From the NCBI GenBank assembly GCA_943704525.1, contig CALSCQ010000603.1:1-24489 (forward strand): a stretch of DNA of 24,489 bases. Reading direction: 5' to 3'. Positions 19,000 to 24,489 of this stretch are shown piece after piece. How positions within the stretch are numbered: position 1 is the first letter of the stretch; each line of letters begins with the position of its first letter. Made by a program: the position numbers and the translations under genes. Below the pieces are notes generated by a model. It was not told the DNA's origin. It made no database searches and saw only the letters and a list, made by a program, of their open reading frames with translations. The stretch comes from Pigoraptor vietnamica. Lineage: Eukaryota > Opisthokonta > Filasterea.

Positions 19000-19374
19000 G
19001 GAGAAGAATAGCGAAGACGACGTGAGTGCGCGCAAAATGAAGAGTTCCTTTCAACAGTACGACGTCCAAAAGATTTTTCCTTCGAGCAAACGACCGGCGC
19101 CGCTCAGCTGAGCGTCTGGATACGTCATCCGGGGTGTATATCGTCCAGACACCATGCACACCACACACACACACACACACACAACGGCGCTCGGCTGACA
19201 GTCGTTGCGTCGCCAGAATAGCCCCGCACGGAGTCACACTCTCAGAGTACATGCGTTGGACTGGACAACTCATCTGGAACGAGTGCGGTCTGAAATCTCA
19301 CGCGCGTCTTGTCGCAGTCATTCATCCGCGAACTTTTTGAGCGTTGCGTGGGTGGTGCCCTCGAGAGATTTAAA
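19000..19374. promoter_or_regulatory. Divergent promoter between coiled-coil gene and allantoicase
   Basis: A 375-bp gap between two divergent start codons. It contains a (CA)n tract of about 11 units at 19162-19183 and no TATA box that I can identify. A pyrimidine-AG (gtcgcag) just before 19318 could be the acceptor of a 5'-UTR intron of the allantoicase gene, but no donor can be assigned from sequence alone. Confidence 0.4.
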
Positions 19375-21139
19375 ATGGCAGAAGAGCCTGCGGCAAAGAG
19401 GCGCAAGACGGAGGAGGAGACGACGCCTGCCAACCTGCTGGAAGAGCTCCAGGGCTTCACTAACCTCGCCTCCGAGAGGGTGAGGGTCGTTTATATGCCT
19501 CTACCATTGTCATGCACCACACGCACACGTGTGTTTGAATTCGCCGCTCGTGTAATAGGCTCTGACCCTCGTTGCGTAGTATGGCGCGCGCATTCTGTTT
19601 GCGACGGACGACTTCTTCTCGCCGGCGGAAGGCATGCTCCAGCACAGCGACCCTGTCTTCATCACGGACAAGTACACGGAATTCGGTGCGAGTGCCATCT
19701 AACGTGCGCCAGTGTGCCATCATATCAACCCAAACTGACTCGCCACTCACCCGCAGGCAAATGGATGGACGGCTGGGAGACGCGTCGCAAGCGCGTCGAG
19801 GGCCACGACTGGTGCATTGTGCGACTGGGCCTTCCGGGGGTGATCCGCGGCGTCCTTCTGGACACGTGCTTCTTCACGGGCAACCAAGCCCCCCGCGCGT
19901 CCATCCAAGCGGCCTGCCTTGACGAGGGTGTGTGCCTCACTCGGCCGTCTGATAATTTGCTGCGCGCACACAGGACGCGCTGTGCATGGCGCAGAAACGT
20001 ATTGCACAAGCGCGCTTGCTTAGGCGAAGCGGTTCCGAGCGCACGAGCTAGCTCTCGACCACCCGTCCTCACCCCTCGCTCCGCAGAGCCGCAGATTGAG
20101 CGCCCTGCCAACAAGATGGGCACGGCTGCGTCGGAGGCCGAGCGCGCGGCTGCGAATCGCCTGCAGTCGGAGCAGTGGGAGGAGATCATGCCGATGACGC
20201 CGCTCGGCCGCGGGTACGAAGCGACGCGCTTCAACGTGTTCCGCGTGAACAGCAGCAAGCGCTGGACGCACGTGCGGTGGGGTTTGCGAGGAAGGGCCGT
20301 GTTTTTGCACTCCTGCATGCTGGTGTTTTTTCTGCCGCTGTTTTGACCGAGGGCTCGCCTGCGCAGCGTCAACATTTACCCGGACGGTGGCATCGCTCGC
20401 CTGCGCCTCTTTGGCGATGTCTCGATCAATTGGGCGCCGCTCGTGCAGGGCCTCGAGGTGGTGGACCTCGCCGCCGTCGAGAACGGGTGGGTTCCTTTCG
20501 TCGGTGGTTGTGGATGACACTATTACTTCGGAATTGGCAATTCCATGCACTGCTTCTTTGTCGCCGCCCCTCTAATCGCCTTCTGTATGCTGCCCGTGCG
20601 TGCGTGCGTGAATGGGACACAGTGGCCAGGCCGTTTGCTGCAGCGACGCGCACTACGGCAAGCCCGCGAACCTGATCGGTCCCGGCCGCGCGCCCAACAT
20701 GGGCGACGGGTGGGAGACGGCGCGCAAGGCGAACCGTCCGCCGGTGTATGCGACGGGCGCCGACGGGTGCCTAAATCTGCCTGGGAACGACTGGTGCGTG
20801 CTGCGGCTGGGCCACCGCGGCGTCATCTCGCGCATTGAGGTGGACACGAACCACTTCAAAGGCAACTTTCCCGAGAGCTTTGTGCTCGAGGGCTGTGCGC
20901 TGAGCGGGGACGGTCCCTTTGACGCCGACTTCTTCCGACGGGACCACGCGGAGGGCGGGAAGCTCGCCGGGTGGGTGTCCATCGTGCAGCGCACGAAGCT
21001 GGCGGCGCACGAGCGGCGGTACTTTACGGCGAAGGACGGAGAGATTATGGGACACCTGGCCATTTCGCACGTCAAGCTCACGATTATCCCGGACGGCGGA
21101 GTGTCGCGTCTGCGCCTGTGGGGCCGGCCTGTCGAGTAA
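19375..21139 (+). CDS. ALLC: Allantoicase (allantoate amidinohydrolase)
   Basis: Allantoicase (EC 3.5.3.4) hydrolyses allantoate to ureidoglycolate and urea in purine catabolism. Six exons: 19375-19479, 19580-19685, 19757-19927, 20087-20276, 20367-20486 and 20623-21139, all GT-AG and in phase, giving 402 residues, slightly longer than usual. The start is the first in-frame ATG. The protein shows the family's internal duplication. [38 protein letters not shown] and [15 protein letters not shown] in the first half mirror [34 protein letters not shown] and [14 protein letters not shown] in the second. The short N-terminal extension contains [11 protein letters not shown], which resembles a nuclear localisation signal. 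Intron 3 (19928-20086) is 159 nt without an in-frame stop, so retention would insert 53 residues. Neighbours are not ureide-pathway genes, so no purine cluster is present. Confidence 0.95.
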
Positions 21140-21281
21140 AGGTCGTCGCACGCAGTGTCGTCGGCATGAAATCTCTCTTATACTCAGCCGTGTATGCAAC
21201 TTGTCTGTTGTGCGTTTGCAGCGTAGGATGGACACGAATGCCTGATGTCCTCGTTTTTATCACGAGGGCATCACCCCGAGG

Positions 21282-24097
21282 TCAAAGCGCATCCCCCACT
21301 CCCCGTCTCTCCAGTCCCTTGGCGCGACGCTGCACAAGCGAGTTGATGAAGTTGTACAGAAATTCGTAGAGGCCGTTGAGATTGCGCGCGCGGAGAAAGT
21401 CGAGGAATGGCACGCGGAAGCGGTCCCGAATGACGCTTGGCCGCACCCCGGAGAGATCGACCTCGCGCCCCTCTGCCGCAGCCGCCTGTGCGCGAAGCGG
21501 TCATTGAGGGAAGGAAAGGAGGAGGGAGGGTAAGCACCGCAATGGTCACAAAGCTGCGAACCACTCGAGGCAAGTATGCGCCACGTGCGTGGGTGCGATT
21601 TGGCTTCACGACCGCACGCACCTGCTGTTGGCAGTCGACGAGATATTGCCGCGTCATCGAACAGAACGCGGGAGATTGCGTGACCGAGAACGCAGCGCCC
21701 ATGTCCGGCACCAGCTCCCGCAAGCGCTGCTTCGCCTTGCTGCGCGGAAAAGCGCGCTCAGCAAGTGCGACAAATGGCAGCCACACACAAGTTCAGCGAC
21801 AAAGGGCCCCAAAAAGCTCAAGCAACGGCCAGGTAGGTCAGCACGCAACGTCGGTGGACGCACACACAGGCATGCGCCCAGCGCACCTTGACAGGTCAAA
21901 GCAGTTGGTGGGGTCCGTGCCGCCATCCTCCGGCAGCACGCGATTCCGCCACAGGACATTGCAAAAGTCCATAATGTAGCCGTTGAGTTGGTTGAGGCTC
22001 TCCAGACCCCGCGGGATCGAGAGGCGCGAGTGATCGGACACGACCGAACTAGCGCCATCCACGTCCATGGCGTGATCGGGGGCGGGTTGGCGGTCCTTCA
22101 GCGTGTCAAAGGCCGCTCGGTACCTAGCAAGGGGACACAGTAAGCACAGCATGCGAAGCCACATTGTCGAACGGAGTAAGCAGAGGCGGGCAGAGCCGAG
22201 TGGCACTCAGGGGTGTGAACGCACGGGCACAAATTGCGCGAGTGCATGCGACACGCACCTGGCGACCAGCCCAGCGATGCGCGACACGGCCATTGCGTTC
22301 GACGCAAAGAAGCACCGGTACACGATGCCGTCGGATGGCACGATGAGGAAGGGCAGGCGATAGTGCAGACTGAACTCAACGACCGTCTCGAAGAACGAGA
22401 GAGCCGCGTCCAGCACGGCCACGTGGTCACGCTCAGTCTGCAGGGGCAGCAAGCGGAAATCAATAACAGCTGCCGAAGAGTACGCACGCACAGCGAGAGG
22501 AAGAAGTACCACGCCAAAAACGATTCCGCTTTGCACACACCTCTAGACCCACGACCGCGGTTGCATCGACGTGTCGCACGAGTTCGTACAGCGTGCGGTA
22601 GTGGTCCACACGCGCTGCCATCGGCCCAAACACAAGGCCCTCGCCACGAGACTCGCCCGCGCGGCGCACGGACATCGCAAACCGCGCGACCATGTCCCTG
22701 TAGCACATAAGAATCTCCGCCTTCACCTCTGGACCCGAGCTGAAGAACAGCGCGTTGAGAGGTCGAAGGACACCGGCGTATAGTTCCTCGTACGCACACG
22801 GGCGCACGCGTGCAGCGAGTCGCAGGACGAGCGCTCGGTGGTCAACCCCATTCCACGTCGGGAGGTACGACGCCAGAAATGCGTTCACGGCGGGCGGGAC
22901 GTCGTGCGCAAAGTCGGCGAGGTCGCACAGCGCCGAGAGGAGACGGGCGGCGCGCGCTTCCGAGTCGCCCTGCGTGCGGCCGGGCGCCAGCTCTGCAGGG
23001 AGCGCAGCGGCCAGCCAGTTGGACAAACGCAGGGTGAAGGCCCCCGCATTGGGCGCACACACGACGGCGTGCTGCACGCCCCGCGACCCCAGCACGGCGG
23101 CTGCTTGTGCGGGCAACTCCAATGCGCCGATGCGAGCGCAGAGATCCTCAAGGGAGGCCACGCTCCCCGCCGCCGAGACAACCGCGCCGGCGTCCGCAAG
23201 CCCCAGCGCAGCGGCTGTCGACGCAGCAGGGATGGGGTCTGTCCGCGCGCGCTTGGCAGCAGAGCCACTTTGCCCGTCCCACAGCCGCAACGCAACCGCT
23301 TGTTCGTCGGATCGCCTCAACGCGTCCGGTGCTTGTGCGTCGCCGGATGCACCGAGGGCTCGATGGGGGGTCGCCAACCGCTCGCGTACCTGTCGAATGG
23401 CCTCGCGGAGCTTGGCACTCGGCAGACGGAACGACGCGCGTCCGCCCTCCTCCGCCGCGAGCGCATGCTGTGCAGCCGACAGCGGCGCGATCGAGCGATA
23501 CGCCGCGATCAGCGCAAGAAGTGCTGGCTCCGGGCCCACCTGTTCCCTCAGTTCCAGCAGCCGGCGCAGGCGAAACGCCTGCACGTCACGCGGCCTTGTG
23601 AGCAGGTAGAGGAGATGACACGCGTCGCCGCGGAGTGTGTCGAAGGCCACGAGACGGAACACGACACCGTAAAGAAGGTGAAGGCGGTCGCGCGAGTCGA
23701 GAAATTCAAACACCCCCACGAGCCACCGCAGAAAATGCGCCTGGATGCCCACTGACACAACGCACTCGCCAGAGTCCGGCGTTCGCTGGGCACAGCGGCC
23801 GAGTGCATTTACGACGCACATCTCGGGAACGGACGAGCGGGGGACGAGCGCACGAAAGAGACGCTTTGCGAGTGCATCATGCAACCCCCCGCGCATGGCA
23901 ACTGAGACGACACCTCCCACGTGCGCTGGAGACAGTCCGAACGTGCGCGCATGCCGCTCAATCAGGGTGAAGCTGTCCCGAAAGGCCTCCTTCTCCTCGT
24001 GCGGGGCGCGTGACGAGGGAGGGGAAGAGGCTGCGAGTCGTGCGAGCACATGGTCCACATCGGCGTCGCCGCGCGCGATGGCCTCGCGGTGCATCAT
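21282..24097 (-). CDS. CENPI: Centromere protein I (CENP-I/Mis6/Ctf3 family)
   Basis: CENP-I is part of the constitutive centromere-associated network of the inner kinetochore and forms the CENP-H/I/K/M subcomplex. Five exons: 24097-22541, 22437-22259, 22123-21887, 21739-21622 and 21485-21282, all GT-AG and phase-consistent. The product is 764 residues, close to human CENP-I. The start is the first in-frame ATG; the frame is open upstream but has no earlier ATG. Family-typical sequence includes IQAHFLRWLVGVFEFLD (118-134), LHLLYGVVFRLV (139-150), HLLYLLTRPRDVQAFRLRRL (161-180), and in the third exon LNGYIMDFCNVLWRNR. The C-terminus ends with NLNGLYEFLYNFINSLVQ. The helical-repeat character fits the known HEAT-like fold. 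An inverted CCAAT motif lies about 155 bp upstream. The gene is tail-to-tail with allantoicase, 142 bp apart. Confidence 0.92.
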
Positions 24098-24388
24098 CTT
24101 TGCGGTCAGAGACGGTTCGGGGTGTGCGGTGTCACCGCATTTCTCTCGTTGTACTTGCACGAGATTCGCGTTCGATAAGCTCAATGCGTTTACGCCAAGG
24201 GCTCTAAGAGGGGGTGCGCCACTCAAAAGTATCCGCGGCCCTGAAAGTGATTGGTCGAGGTAACATGTCACATAAATTGACAACCACCAAATTTTGTCGA
24301 ATTTTTAGTCATCTCCAAATTACCACTCGGAGCGCTCCCGCCACATTGCGGCAGTGCCGAAATCAACGAAAAGGCCACAAAAGACTGC
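24098..24388. promoter_or_regulatory. Upstream region of CENP-I, possibly a divergent promoter
   Basis: About 290 bp between the CENP-I start and the first Met of a possible gene on the plus strand. It carries a CCAAT box on the minus strand (ATTGG at 24250-24254) and an AT-rich stretch at about 24261-24325. The CENP-I frame stays open back to about 24283 without an ATG, so this segment is probably its 5' untranslated region and promoter. Confidence 0.4.
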
Positions 24389-24489
24389 ATGAAAACGAGG
24401 CGCCTCATGTGCAACACCAATGACACGTTCAAGGGCTGTATTTCGGGCCTGTTCGGAGCCTCCAACAACACCAGCTTTGACCGGAGAAA
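24389..24489 (+). CDS. Possible 5' end of an unidentified gene, cut by window edge
   Basis: A frame opens with ATG at 24389 and runs to the edge, about 33 residues, starting MKTRRLMCNTNDTFKGC and containing three Cys and several Asn/Thr. The same frame is open upstream to about 24280 without another ATG. It would continue the strand alternation seen across the window. It is too short to assign a family, and it could be chance or an internal exon. Confidence 0.25.
   Translation, partial: MKTRRLMCNTNDTFKGCISGLFGASNNTSFDRR

Noticed and set aside
24098-24283. 62-residue N-terminal extension of CENP-I
   Set aside because: The frame is open but has no ATG before 24097, and the extension shows no family similarity.
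1-24489. CRISPR arrays, tRNA/rRNA genes, transposons or viral relics
   Set aside because: No spaced direct repeats, no convincing A/B-box pair or cloverleaf, and no transposase, reverse transcriptase, integrase or long terminal repeats were seen by eye. A covariance-model and repeat-library search would be decisive.

Overview
The window is a compact, GC-rich, intron-rich stretch of eukaryotic nuclear DNA. It holds seven complete protein-coding genes and perhaps the start of an eighth. The introns are mostly 58-240 nt with GT-AG ends, and two carry fungal-style branch sites (a perfect TACTAAC at 16424-16430 and an ACTAAC near 4598). The gene set (CENP-I, LRCH, GTF3C1-like TFIIIC subunit, allantoicase, AFG1, a bHLH-PAS factor) points to an opisthokont. 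Gene compactness and branch sites favour an early-diverging, perhaps zoosporic, fungus. A unicellular relative of animals or a compact-genome invertebrate is not excluded, and this assignment is inference.

Layout: 1-332 is flank that opens with a poly-C run. 333-3160 (-) is an AFG1-family mitochondrial ATPase in nine exons. 3161-4307 is a partly AT-rich divergent promoter with four CACGTG E-boxes in 43 bp. 4308-7801 (+) is a bHLH-PAS-PAS transcription factor with a glutamine-rich tail. 8335-12306 (-) is an LRCH protein (leucine-rich repeats, a long Ala/Pro-rich linker, a C-terminal calponin-homology domain). 12307-13205 is a second AT-rich divergent promoter with a near-perfect 24-bp palindrome. 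13206-18413 (+) is the B-block-binding subunit of TFIIIC in ten exons. 18453-18999 (-) is a small coiled-coil protein of unknown function. 19375-21139 (+) is allantoicase. 21282-24097 (-) is the kinetochore protein CENP-I/Mis6. A short open frame runs off the right edge (24389-24489, +).

The genes do not form one pathway. They cover mitochondrial quality control, transcription, cytoskeleton or signalling, Pol III transcription, purine catabolism and kinetochore assembly. Their strands alternate strictly (-,+,-,+,-,+,-), so every intergenic gap is either a shared divergent promoter or a tail-to-tail junction. I see no CRISPR array, tRNA, rRNA or recognisable transposon. Long (CA)n tracts lie inside two introns. 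Exon boundaries were worked out by hand from reading phase, GT-AG signals and family conservation, without transcript data.
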